The translations under genes and the position numbers were made by a program. This document shows positions 16,901 to 24,781 of a DNA stretch of 34,041 nt, piece by piece. The notes under the pieces are model-generated. The model was not told the origin of the DNA. It saw only the letters and a list, made by a program, of their open reading frames with translations, and searched no databases. The stretch is from a virus. Where the stretch lies: positions 1-34,041 of IMG/VR virus record IMGVR_UViG_3300020166_000063. One strand, written 5' to 3'. Within the stretch, counting starts at the first letter, position 1; each line of letters opens with the position of its first letter.

Positions 16901-18088
16901 TACTACATAGAACCAGGTTCACCGTACTTTAATAACTCAGGGATGGTTCGTAAAAATAACGCATGGATAAACACCTCTACTTTTAGTAATAGAGGTTCTA
17001 GAATGCACAGTGACCAAAAAGTACATGGCGAAATTAATACCAGTACTAATTACCAATTTAAAAACGTACACTCAACAAGTGACTATTATACAGGTAATAT
17101 AGTTGATGCAGGAAGGTATATGTATATTAATAGCCACTCAACACCATATGAAGGAGGTAGTAATAGATTAGTTATAAGAAACAACTACTGGACATTCCAA
17201 GATTATGTAAATCATCAATTAGGAGACGCGCACGGTAGAGAGACAGCACCTAAGAATAGCACACATATATACGATAATGTTGAAAGGCAAGGAGCAGGTT
17301 ATAGAAGATACTATAACGATTACTACGGAATTCATTCTAATCCAAACAATAAAATAGAGGGTAGTAAATATTACCCCTTTACTGCCCCGAACGGATTCAG
17401 ATGGTATACAGAATCAAATATAATAGACTACCAAGCTATGGGGACGGATTATCATGAAATGAGTCCAATTATAGGTAAGGATTACTTTTCTAATAGAAAC
17501 TTTTTAACGGATAACGGTAGAAGATTTATAATACAAAATAAAGATAAAAAGAACCAATACGATATGGTTAACATCTCTTTAAATAGAGCAGCACCACTGT
17601 TAATGTCAGCTAACTTTTCAGTACATGAAGAACAAGAGATAAGAGTACAGCAAAAAATGACATATAAAACACCATTTGGACAATATTATGACAACTACTT
17701 AGGCTCCACAACCAGTACAAATAAAGATATAAAAGGAGTACTACTATACCAAGATAGAACAGTATCTATACAAGGAGCCCCGATATCATTAACTTTTACT
17801 GATTTTACCTTCGATCATTCGTTTACAGCCCAACCAGGTAACTATTTATATATGCTATTAAATAGAAATAGAGCATATTGTCAAACTCTATTTACTTACA
17901 AAGATATGAGCTTTAACGTAACAGGAAATACACCAAACAAGATTTATATATCTCAGAACCTATTCAAAGAGCATAAAATACTACGTAGACCAGACAAAAT
18001 AGCATTAGCGGATTATTCAGGTAAACAAAAGGTACCTAAAAAATTAGCTACTAGAACAACAGTTAAATTAAGAAAATTTAAGTTTTAA
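13979..18088 (+). CDS. Giant mosaic adhesin with G8-like, discoidin-like and beta-helix-like regions
   Basis: A 1369-residue protein with a different architecture from its neighbours. Residues 14-36 (HWNDTSAWVGGVVPGENDRA) resemble the start of G8 domains (W-x-D-x-x-x-W-x-G-G-x-x-P-x-x-x-D). Residues about 245-390 contain FEPGDIISVYG and KTGDKVAIGNSVYTVLEV strands. Residues about 395-610 look like a jelly-roll sugar-binding fold. Residues about 645-812 resemble a discoidin (F5/8 type C) domain: SFIDLNLGKEVDLDAVGL, GIEYSTDGHTWNV and ARFLRIKVNG. Residues 814-920 read LNNTSDLAVGDTITFMNP, VITLDRLIEGYEIHPDTLVI and LDRGITVKSQAGI, the order seen after G8 domains in PKHD1/CEMIP/TMEM2-type proteins. 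Residues about 920-1240 look like a right-handed beta-helix. The C-terminus is basic (RTTVKLRKFKF). A glycan-binding or glycan-cleaving tailspike is plausible; no catalytic residues can be assigned by eye. Confidence 0.75.
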   Translation: MASIYTVKNAGKKHWNDTSAWVGGVVPGENDRAYIETDFTRINFGNGYLPWEGKKSEIRVDTTSGFPATSGSFYTYAYLSQNIIKIDYDTINGDDYFNSCSIDNSFREWSPSQSGSVDDDKAYGYMKNDTPVFRTDHTHIYVSGSSTWHVGRIYVRDHAKFTVKDTATLALDSDTEDAFVGIADACFEMFDQSNAILTGSTERNSGLIHLEDDTYCSVNISGSSDLRTRTTVSTLVNTGSGIIPVANGSNFEPGDIISVYGKHDVEVQGTHGINTNSDYEPYYYTTTGSIYPYFHNNVVKDEDETFEVCSVNGNNLVVKKKFTPIGTVTHTQGAITRRVYQKEHGRSKSRFTGTKTSISVRSENNQYKTGDKVAIGNSVYTVLEVADKLIPFKTVDFVNGDNLDDFWVDEFIGSGSTNEIKCNSGFITGSTGLQMSGSLVGTSNYYKSLYMKDMKLRDLKVTLTCSQVDDNGSWNGDRMAGVSICEEPYNRDRVLSFYNRYSYARASYIGIYSDDVYYGSRQDQWGRLDGDDLNNTPNISTGMREGEVTVEMNALRENVDFTYQGQYLNSSTISRKAGSVAIHLRREGSSIKKLVVEEYVQELVLDTTDSISVDSKVYITGTEVIHPSGQEVVKIASTITDMRGYENIPSKFAKGKDLTDCVVPVLWSNNGNQNRYRTSSTSSDRARLDSLFLDHNHYDYYFRLDATNQSFIDLNLGKEVDLDAVGLAHFYNLPSHYPGTYPKGIGIEYSTDGHTWNVARAQADDTRLSNQGADYRIYQFSEITARFLRIKVNGANNNTNNRIVAMGFYKFDGRGSSIELNNTSDLAVGDTITFMNPQAVRAGGYINAHHRSNYRSAVLAGTKTASDYPGGLTLNYTITAKTGNVITLDRLIEGYEIHPDTLVIKLDRGITVKSQAGISNCIPFGGFYSDSSSNPCYFNIENASFLSLGSNSRERMYFYRHPYVGRFNISNSSFYYIEPGSPYFNNSGMVRKNNAWINTSTFSNRGSRMHSDQKVHGEINTSTNYQFKNVHSTSDYYTGNIVDAGRYMYINSHSTPYEGGSNRLVIRNNYWTFQDYVNHQLGDAHGRETAPKNSTHIYDNVERQGAGYRRYYNDYYGIHSNPNNKIEGSKYYPFTAPNGFRWYTESNIIDYQAMGTDYHEMSPIIGKDYFSNRNFLTDNGRRFIIQNKDKKNQYDMVNISLNRAAPLLMSANFSVHEEQEIRVQQKMTYKTPFGQYYDNYLGSTTSTNKDIKGVLLYQDRTVSIQGAPISLTFTDFTFDHSFTAQPGNYLYMLLNRNRAYCQTLFTYKDMSFNVTGNTPNKIYISQNLFKEHKILRRPDKIALADYSGKQKVPKKLATRTTVKLRKFKF
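17842..17853 (+). promoter_or_regulatory. TATTTAT motif inside the mosaic adhesin gene
   Basis: CTATTTATATAT at 17842-17853 equals the core and flank of the copy at 1932, but lies inside coding sequence (residues NYLYML), about 240 bases before the 1181-residue fibre gene. It could be an internal promoter for that gene, whose own three-base gap has no room for one, or a chance match in A/T-rich DNA. Confidence 0.2.
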
Positions 18089-18090
18089 AT

Positions 18091-21000
18091 ATGAAACAAA
18101 GAATATACAACGGACATCCATTAGAATTTTATGATGATTCTAATAATAAAAAAGCAGAAATTAAAATATCTGGATCTGATCTTATTCTTAACCCAGTAGA
18201 TTCTTCAGGTACAGTTATAATTGGAGAAGATGGAGCAATTAATGATATTGAAGTAGGAGCTGTAGGTACTGCAGTAGACTTTACTTTTTTAGGTGGAGGA
18301 ACAATTACGTCAAATGGTAGTACACTCGTACTAGGATCAGCAGGAGATACTGTAGATTTATCAAATACAACACTATCAGCAGTATCCGCATCTGAATTTA
18401 CAGGATCATATTTTGGTGATGGTTCAAACCTTTTAAACGTACCAATGGACTTAGCATCCTATACAGGTAATGTAGGAGTTACAGGATCATTAGTAGTAAC
18501 TGGAACTATAACCGCACAAGAATTTAATACAGAAATTGTATCAGCTAGTATTTTGTACGAATCAGGATCAACCAAATTTGGAGATACAGCAGATGATACT
18601 CACAACAGAACAGGAAGTCTACTATTAAGTGGTTCTCAAACTATAGACGGTAATTTTGAAGTATTTAAAAAAGGAACTGGGAGAACTGTAGGCGATCTAA
18701 AAGTTGATGCAGGAAGTAAGTACACTTATGTAGGTAGGTTAAGCTCAACATCAGGAGATGTAAGTAGTTTTAAAGTTAGAGATAGACTTGATAGAGCATA
18801 TTTTGATGTTAATACTGCAAGCAAATACATATCCTTTAACCCGGAAATTGGTAATATAACTATGCAGATAGCATCCGGTTACGGTTTTAAAATAAATACA
18901 GACCAATTTATAGTAAGCGCTTCAGGCAATGTAGGGATTGGAACAGCTAATCCAAGCTTTACATCAGGAGGAGGACTTCAAATATCTCACGCTACTCAAG
19001 CTAATGTAAGATTATCTGATACATCAAATGCTGCATACAATACAGACCTAGCAATGTCTAATGATGACTTTTTCCTAGTAAATAGGTCTTCTGCTGGACA
19101 TTTAAAATTTAGAGTTAATAGTAGTACAGAAGCTATTACTGTGTTACAAGATGGTAAAGTTGGTATAGGAACCCCAACACCAACAATTGCACTGCATGTT
19201 AGTAAATCATCAGGATTTAATATTAAAACAGAAAGAGCAATAGAAGATGGAGGAAGGAACGGTCATTCTCATTTCTATACCGCAGGAAACGCTCATATAT
19301 TTGGACGACCTTTGATACTGGAAAGTTCATTTAGATTAGCCCCCACCACTCCTTCAGGTACCACAAAGCATTACAGAATATTGAACGACTCAGAGATTCT
19401 TAAAGTAGCTTTAGAGGTAGGAGGTTCAACAACTGCAGATAACATACTTACAGTATCAGGTTCAAACGTAGGTATCGGAACAGCTAGTCCTAGTGAAAAA
19501 TTAGATGTTGCCGGTACAGCTAGGATGGACACAGGAATAACAGAAGGTATTCACTACGTAGGTACTAGTGTTGAACATTGGGGGGATGGAGGCACAGGAA
19601 TGCAGTTTCCTGCTAATGATACAATTTCTCTTAGAACAGATAGTTCAGATAGATTATACATAAATTCAACAGGCAACGTAGGGATTGGTATAACATCTCC
19701 AACATCAAAACTACATATTTACGATAATAATAATTCACCATCAGGTGACATTACAACTAGTAAAATTCTTAGTAACGGTAACGTTGCAGCAAATGGGAAC
19801 ACCCGAACTGGATTAGACGTAGAAACAAACAGAAGCGGTTGGTATAATGCAGATGCTACATCTGGTAATTTTAAAATTTCTAGCGATAACAGGATAGGAA
19901 ATTCCGACCTTATAGGTGTTAAATCACTTGCTACAGTAGATGTTGATAACGTTTACAGCGGAGTTGCTGCTGGTGGTTCTCTAACAGCACTATACGGTAA
20001 AGTTACCACAACACACACAACAGGTTCAGGCCCAGTATCTAAAGGGTATGGTTTAAAAATTGCTGCACCAGAGGTAGCTGCAAATTCAGAGATAGATACA
20101 TACTACGGCGCGTCAATAGAAGGTGGTTCTGTATCAGGAACATTAACCAATAAGTATGCTCTTGTAACTGCCGCTGATGCCGGAAACGTAGGTATTGGTA
20201 CTACCTCTCCAGACAGTAAACTTCACCTAGCAACCTCAGGTGGTACTACATTAACTATTCAAAATACAACAAACTCAGGTAATGCGTCTCTACACTTTAG
20301 AGATGAGGGGGATGTTAATCAGTACCAGATTTACTATGCTCTAGGAGCGAACAGAGCTTATAACCTTGTAAATGGTAATGGTCTTACGATATATTCTTCT
20401 CAAGCATCAGGAGAAATTGCCCGTTTTGGAACAAGCACAGGCTATACCGACTCATACTTTATAGGAGACGTAGGTATCGGAACTGATACTCCTACGACAA
20501 GACTACATATTAAAGACGTAGACAGCCCTTATCAAATAAGATTACAAAGCACAGGAACAGAAACTTGGAATCTAGGTATAGGTAAAACAGGTTACTACGA
20601 TAATACACTATTATTCCAGTATGGAGGAGTTGGTGATAAAATGGCTTTAACAAGCACTGGTAAATTAGGTGTAGGAGATCTTAATCCTACAGCTAGATTA
20701 GCGGTAGTTGATGATACTCAATTTTCCTCAGGACAAGCTTCTGTAGAGGTACTAAAATTACAAAGAAAAAATACCGGTGGGGATATAAAAGCTACAACAG
20801 AAGGACATATTTCAATGTGGGCTACTGATTCTAATAACAATACAGAATGGGGTAGGATTTCTTGGGTAAATGATAACGCAGCAGATGGTGGAAATGAAAC
20901 TGAAGGAGCAATGTCTTTCTGGACTAGTAGAGAAGGAACTCTTACTAGAGCGATGTACATTGATCACGACCAGCAAGTCGGTATTGGAACAGATAGTCCT

Positions 21001-21636
21001 GATGCTATTTTAGATATAGAAAACGCTAGCGGGGTTACTATTGACATAAATAGTTCTAGCGGAGATGGTCAGTTTAGATTCCAAGATAATGGAACAACAA
21101 AGTGGTCGATAGGAAGAGATAATACTCAGCAAAATTTTGTTTTCTCTAACTCTGCTGGCTTGGCTTCCGATGACGTACTAACCTTAGCTCATTCTACAGG
21201 CAACGTAGGTATCGGGACTACTACTCCAAGTGATAAGTTAGAGGTTGCTGGGAATGTAACCACACAAGGAGGTTTGACAGTTGGAGACTCAACCGCAGAT
21301 ACAGCTCAAATAGGACTTAAACATCTACTAGGATACTGTGAAAACACAGATGTTGATACAGGAACTGAAGACATTAAATCTCTAGCACTATCAACATACC
21401 AAGCAGTCTTTTTTGACTACGTAATAAAGAACGGTACTAACCTAAGAGCTGGTACATTAACAGCTGCTCACGACGGAACAAATATTAAATTTAATGAAGT
21501 ATCAACCGTAGATTTAGGTAACACGACAGATGTTAAGTTAAAGGTAGTAATAGATGGAAGTAATATGAAACTACAAGCCACAACATTAACAGATAACTGG
21601 ACAATAAAAGCAAATATTAGAGGTATAAAAGTTTAA
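18091..21636 (+). CDS. Long tail fibre / adhesin with GNVGIGT-type repeats
   Basis: An 1181-residue beta-rich fibre. The N-terminus MKQRIYNGHPLEFYDDSNNK differs from the NWKK fibres, so it may attach elsewhere. A GTITAQEFNTEIVSASILYE module (about 138-177) copies a segment of the 2259-residue fibre. About nine GNVGIGT-type repeats follow near residues 277, 355, 457, 528, 700, 792, 857, 962 and 1037. The C-terminal domain (about 1065-1181) reads GLKHLLGYCENTDVDTGTED, FFDYVIKNGTNLRAGTLTAA, HDGTNIKFNE and DNWTIKANIRGIKV, a fibre-tip domain I recall from other marine phage proteins. That makes the tip different from that of the 2259-residue fibre although the shafts are related. It starts two bases after the previous stop in TTTAAATATG context with no Shine-Dalgarno. 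Confidence 0.85.
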   Translation: MKQRIYNGHPLEFYDDSNNKKAEIKISGSDLILNPVDSSGTVIIGEDGAINDIEVGAVGTAVDFTFLGGGTITSNGSTLVLGSAGDTVDLSNTTLSAVSASEFTGSYFGDGSNLLNVPMDLASYTGNVGVTGSLVVTGTITAQEFNTEIVSASILYESGSTKFGDTADDTHNRTGSLLLSGSQTIDGNFEVFKKGTGRTVGDLKVDAGSKYTYVGRLSSTSGDVSSFKVRDRLDRAYFDVNTASKYISFNPEIGNITMQIASGYGFKINTDQFIVSASGNVGIGTANPSFTSGGGLQISHATQANVRLSDTSNAAYNTDLAMSNDDFFLVNRSSAGHLKFRVNSSTEAITVLQDGKVGIGTPTPTIALHVSKSSGFNIKTERAIEDGGRNGHSHFYTAGNAHIFGRPLILESSFRLAPTTPSGTTKHYRILNDSEILKVALEVGGSTTADNILTVSGSNVGIGTASPSEKLDVAGTARMDTGITEGIHYVGTSVEHWGDGGTGMQFPANDTISLRTDSSDRLYINSTGNVGIGITSPTSKLHIYDNNNSPSGDITTSKILSNGNVAANGNTRTGLDVETNRSGWYNADATSGNFKISSDNRIGNSDLIGVKSLATVDVDNVYSGVAAGGSLTALYGKVTTTHTTGSGPVSKGYGLKIAAPEVAANSEIDTYYGASIEGGSVSGTLTNKYALVTAADAGNVGIGTTSPDSKLHLATSGGTTLTIQNTTNSGNASLHFRDEGDVNQYQIYYALGANRAYNLVNGNGLTIYSSQASGEIARFGTSTGYTDSYFIGDVGIGTDTPTTRLHIKDVDSPYQIRLQSTGTETWNLGIGKTGYYDNTLLFQYGGVGDKMALTSTGKLGVGDLNPTARLAVVDDTQFSSGQASVEVLKLQRKNTGGDIKATTEGHISMWATDSNNNTEWGRISWVNDNAADGGNETEGAMSFWTSREGTLTRAMYIDHDQQVGIGTDSPDAILDIENASGVTIDINSSSGDGQFRFQDNGTTKWSIGRDNTQQNFVFSNSAGLASDDVLTLAHSTGNVGIGTTTPSDKLEVAGNVTTQGGLTVGDSTADTAQIGLKHLLGYCENTDVDTGTEDIKSLALSTYQAVFFDYVIKNGTNLRAGTLTAAHDGTNIKFNEVSTVDLGNTTDVKLKVVIDGSNMKLQATTLTDNWTIKANIRGIKV
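18502..18621 (+). repeat. Shared fibre module, copy B
   Basis: A 120-base in-frame segment coding GTITAQEFNTEIVSASILYE and then SGSTKFGDTADD, the partner of 9285-9404. Similarity drops on both sides of the module, which suggests a discrete exchange unit. Confidence 0.85.
18919..21255 (+). repeat. GNVGIGT-type protein repeats (about 9 units) in the 1181-residue fibre
   Basis: Units start near 18919, 19153, 19459, 19672, 20188, 20464, 20659, 20974 and 21199. Most keep G-x-V-G-I-G-T followed by x-x-P-x-x-K-L. The last unit (TTTPSDKLEVAGNV) is the closest to a consensus. The repeats are of the same family as those in the 2259-residue fibre. Confidence 0.85.
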
Positions 21637-21646
21637 AACATATTAA

Positions 21647-22399
21647 ATGGCGTTTTCAAGAGGACCAACAGTTATAAAAGATGGGATTGTATTCAGTATT
21701 GATCCAGCAAGTACAAAAAGCTACCCAGGAGCAACTAAGGTTAATGATCTTACTAGATACGGTGGTACTACACCAGAATTTACACCCGCTGGGACGCTAT
21801 CAGGAGGTACAACAGTAACTGTACCTACCACAGGGTCGACAACTAAAGTATTCGGTTTTGATGGGACTAACGATAGTTTACTTTTCCCAAATAATAACTC
21901 TGCTGCACCTCTACCCGTTAACTTTACATCATCAGCATTTTCAATAGAATCTTGGGTAAAACTCCAACAAACAGGTTCAAATAACATAGCAGTTATAGTC
22001 ACTAGAGGAAATCCATTATGTGATGGTTGCGACGGTGGATTTAATACCATGTTTACCAATAGTTCTACAATACAGGTAAGATTCGACGCAACAGGAGGAA
22101 GTAATATAGCAAGTGTTTCTTATAACTCTTCTTCATATGGGGTTAGAGATGATAAATTCCACCACATTGTAGGGTTAAGAGATGGAACAAATATCAAACT
22201 TTACCTAGACGGGGTAGAAGTAGCAACAAATAATAACGACAATAACGTAAACGTTAATGTAGAAGACCACGTATACATATCAGGATGGAGTTCATATAGA
22301 GGAGAAATGGAAGTAGGCCCAGTAAGGATATATAATAAAGCACTATCAGCTACTGAAGTAAGTATTAATTATAACGCTCAAAAACATAGATTTATATAA
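21647..22399 (+). CDS. LamG / concanavalin-A-like lectin-domain protein (array member 1)
   Basis: A 250-residue protein, the simplest member of a six-gene lectin array. The N-terminus (GPTVIKDGIVFSIDPASTKS) is the widespread phage form in which a GLV-x-x-x-D-x-x-x-x-K-S-Y-P-G phrase precedes a LamG domain; it lacks the GYDTGYP phrase of the other five. The LamG-like jelly roll spans about 65-250: FGFDGTNDSLLFP, FSIESWVKLQQTGSN, FHHIVGLRDGTNIKLYLDGV, and the closing VGPVRIYNKALSATEV, ending NAQKHRFI. Such folds usually bind sugars or proteins. A local CDGCDGG may be a loop with paired Cys. It starts ten bases after the 1181-residue fibre and its stop overlaps the next gene (TAATG). It is likely a virion-surface binding protein. 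Confidence 0.85.
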   Translation: MAFSRGPTVIKDGIVFSIDPASTKSYPGATKVNDLTRYGGTTPEFTPAGTLSGGTTVTVPTTGSTTKVFGFDGTNDSLLFPNNNSAAPLPVNFTSSAFSIESWVKLQQTGSNNIAVIVTRGNPLCDGCDGGFNTMFTNSSTIQVRFDATGGSNIASVSYNSSSYGVRDDKFHHIVGLRDGTNIKLYLDGVEVATNNNDNNVNVNVEDHVYISGWSSYRGEMEVGPVRIYNKALSATEVSINYNAQKHRFI

Positions 22400-23580
22400 T
22401 GAATACAGGACCGAAAATAGATACAGATGCTTTAGTGTTTGGATATGATACTGGATACCCACTAGTTTCTACAAGCAGTGATTCATATAAATTTAACCTA
22501 GGTGAGCCAACTACCAATAAGTTAGATGGTGATATACTAGGTACCGGAAACGGAGCAAGTTTAGACTCAGATGACTTTGGTACATACATACAGTTAGCAA
22601 ATATTACTTCCAGTTATTCTAGATTCCAACTACCCAGTATAACGGTAGTATCTAATGAAGTATACACCTGGTCATTTGAATTATATTCAACAGAAACTAT
22701 AACACAGAGTGGTAATAAGTACTACTTTGATACAAATGAATATTCTGATCAATTTTCAACTAGTAACGATTTATCAAGAGTAGGATTTACAAACATAAGA
22801 CCTTCTTCTATACCGGCAAATGAATGGACTAAGTTTAGTTTAACAGTTACTATGAAAGATAATTTAACTGGGGCCTATACATATGACTTCTTTAATATGC
22901 TATATCCTCATTTTCAAAATAAAAAAATATACTATAGAAATATGCAGTTTGAAACTAAACCGCATAATACACCCTATGCAGGACAGGGTATTACAAGGTC
23001 TGTAGAAAACTCATTAATTGATTTAAAAAGAAACACAACAATAAACGTATCAGATGTATCTTTTGATACTGATGCACAAATGTTTTTTGATGGTACTGAT
23101 GACCATATTACAATAAATAACCCCGGTATATCAATTGATAGGTTTACTATTGAAATGGTACTTAAACCAGATAGCTATTCAAATAGCCCAATGTTAATTA
23201 ACCCAAGTAGTACAGGTATTGATCAGTATGTAAGAATATGGAGTAATGGTCAAATTGGAGGTGTATTTGTAGCAGCAGCGGATACATCAGGAGATTCATG
23301 TAAAAGCACAACTCAATTAGACACAACAGAATACACACACTTTGTTCTAACAAAAACTCAAAGTGCAATAAAGGTGTATATAAATGGTGAACTAGAAACA
23401 ACCGTTACACCGACAGTAACCGCAGCACCCTGGACAGGAACTTGGGATATAGGACAAAGAGCAAATAATACTTTTAACTACGATGGTGAATTACCGATAT
23501 TAAAAGTGTATAAAAATGAGATGTCAGTAGAAACAGTAAAAAGTAATTTTAAAGGACTTAGAAGTAGGTTTAATATTTAG
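22399..23580 (+). CDS. LamG-like lectin-domain protein with GYDTGYP module (array member 2)
   Basis: A 393-residue protein in three parts. Residues 10-40 hold ALVFGYDTGYPLVSTSSDSY then FNLGEPTTN, the module shared by five array members. Residues about 60-195 form a CBM-like beta-sandwich ending IYYRNMQFETKPHNTPYAGQ. Residues about 215-393 form the LamG domain: AQMFFDGTDDHITIN, FTIEMVLKPDSYS, THFVLTKTQSAIKVYINGEL and GELPILKVYKNEMSVETV, ending RSRFNI. The middle part resembles carbohydrate-binding modules found in front of LamG domains in phage proteins. So two sugar-binding folds may lie in one chain. The start overlaps the stop of member 1 (TAATG). It is most similar to member 3. No catalytic motif is visible. 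Confidence 0.85.
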   Translation: MNTGPKIDTDALVFGYDTGYPLVSTSSDSYKFNLGEPTTNKLDGDILGTGNGASLDSDDFGTYIQLANITSSYSRFQLPSITVVSNEVYTWSFELYSTETITQSGNKYYFDTNEYSDQFSTSNDLSRVGFTNIRPSSIPANEWTKFSLTVTMKDNLTGAYTYDFFNMLYPHFQNKKIYYRNMQFETKPHNTPYAGQGITRSVENSLIDLKRNTTINVSDVSFDTDAQMFFDGTDDHITINNPGISIDRFTIEMVLKPDSYSNSPMLINPSSTGIDQYVRIWSNGQIGGVFVAAADTSGDSCKSTTQLDTTEYTHFVLTKTQSAIKVYINGELETTVTPTVTAAPWTGTWDIGQRANNTFNYDGELPILKVYKNEMSVETVKSNFKGLRSRFNI

Positions 23581-23590
23581 ATATTTATAT
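23581..23590 (+). promoter_or_regulatory. TATTTAT motif between lectin genes 2 and 3
   Basis: ATATTTATAT lies between the stop ending at 23580 and the ATG at 23594, preceded by G. The gap is only 13 bases, so a transcript from this point would have almost no leader. It may act as a promoter, or merely be the A/T-rich start context. Confidence 0.35.
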
Positions 23591-23593
23591 TAA

Positions 23594-24781
23594 ATGGGAA
23601 TAAATAGAGGAGCAAATATAGTTAGAGAAGGTCTTGTCTTTGGGTATGATACAGGTTATCCCCTAGTGTCGTCTAGTTTTGATTTATATAGATTTAACTT
23701 AGGTGAACCTACTACTAATCAAGCAAACACAGATACAAAAAGAACAATAGCTGGACACAGTGTTGGCGCCTACGGCCATGTAGTAGAGGTATCATCTGCA
23801 CCTGAAAAAGGAGTTGGATGGAAAAAGATTAATATTACAACACATGGAACTAATAATAGAATTGCACAATTTCCATACATTACCCATGTAGCTAACGCAA
23901 CTAACACCTATAGTGTTGAATATGATTTTAACACATTATCAGGGTATTACTGGAAATTAGACGGCTCAACCGGTACTCTAGGAAGTAATGTTAAAGACAC
24001 CGGGCACATACATTCACTAACACACACAAGAACAAGTAACGGAAGTCAAGCTTTATTTTTAATGAATAACAATGTCAATAGAGCATCAATAGACGATACT
24101 ATATACTTTAAAAATTATCAAGTTGAAACTAAACCACATAATTCACCTTTTACAGAAACCATAAGATCAACATCAGGTTCATTAATAGATATAACAAGAA
24201 CAACTGATATAGATTTATCTGATGTAACATTTGATAATAATGCACAAATGACTTTTGACGGTTCGGATGACTTTATAGAATTAGATGTAAACTTATCAGA
24301 TCTTGTAGGAACAGCCCCTACAGGAATAACTTTTGAATTTGTAGCAAAAGCAGATAACCTAACAAACCCAATAGGAATCAGCGGGGACTATACAGGTCCA
24401 GCAGGAACAGGATTTGGAATTAAAAGGTCTTCTTCTAATAATAAACTAGAATTTAGAGTTTACGCAACTGGTGGAATTCCAAGATCAACAACAGACATAC
24501 CCACAGATAGTTATTTTTACGGAGTTTGTATTTGGGATGGCACTAGCACAGGACAGCTTAGAATATACTTTAACGGAGTACTGGAAACAACAGACACTTC
24601 AGCAGGTACGACTTGGAACCATGGAAACGGTGATTTGAGAATAGGAGATAATTACGGAAGCATGGGTTCCCCTGGAGAATGGCAAGGAGAAATACCAGTA
24701 TATAGAATTTACGATAGAGCACTATCATCAGCAGAAGTAACACAGAACTTTAACACCTTAAAGGATAGATTTAACATATAA
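23594..24781 (+). CDS. LamG-like lectin-domain protein with GYDTGYP module (array member 3)
   Basis: A 395-residue protein. The N-terminus GLVFGYDTGYPLVSSSFDLY then FNLGEPTTN (about 14-41) is nearly identical to member 2. The middle (about 55-190) is a CBM-like sandwich whose sequence differs from member 2 but ends alike: IYFKNYQVETKPHNSPFTET. The LamG domain (about 205-395) has AQMTFDGSDDFIELDVNLSD, ITFEFVAKADNLT, YFYGVCIWDGTSTGQLRIYF and GEIPVYRIYDRALSSAEV, ending LKDRFNI. The conserved ends with a divergent middle suggest module swapping or fast change in the binding domain. Its stop overlaps the next ATG (TAATG). Confidence 0.85.
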   Translation: MGINRGANIVREGLVFGYDTGYPLVSSSFDLYRFNLGEPTTNQANTDTKRTIAGHSVGAYGHVVEVSSAPEKGVGWKKINITTHGTNNRIAQFPYITHVANATNTYSVEYDFNTLSGYYWKLDGSTGTLGSNVKDTGHIHSLTHTRTSNGSQALFLMNNNVNRASIDDTIYFKNYQVETKPHNSPFTETIRSTSGSLIDITRTTDIDLSDVTFDNNAQMTFDGSDDFIELDVNLSDLVGTAPTGITFEFVAKADNLTNPIGISGDYTGPAGTGFGIKRSSSNNKLEFRVYATGGIPRSTTDIPTDSYFYGVCIWDGTSTGQLRIYFNGVLETTDTSAGTTWNHGNGDLRIGDNYGSMGSPGEWQGEIPVYRIYDRALSSAEVTQNFNTLKDRFNI

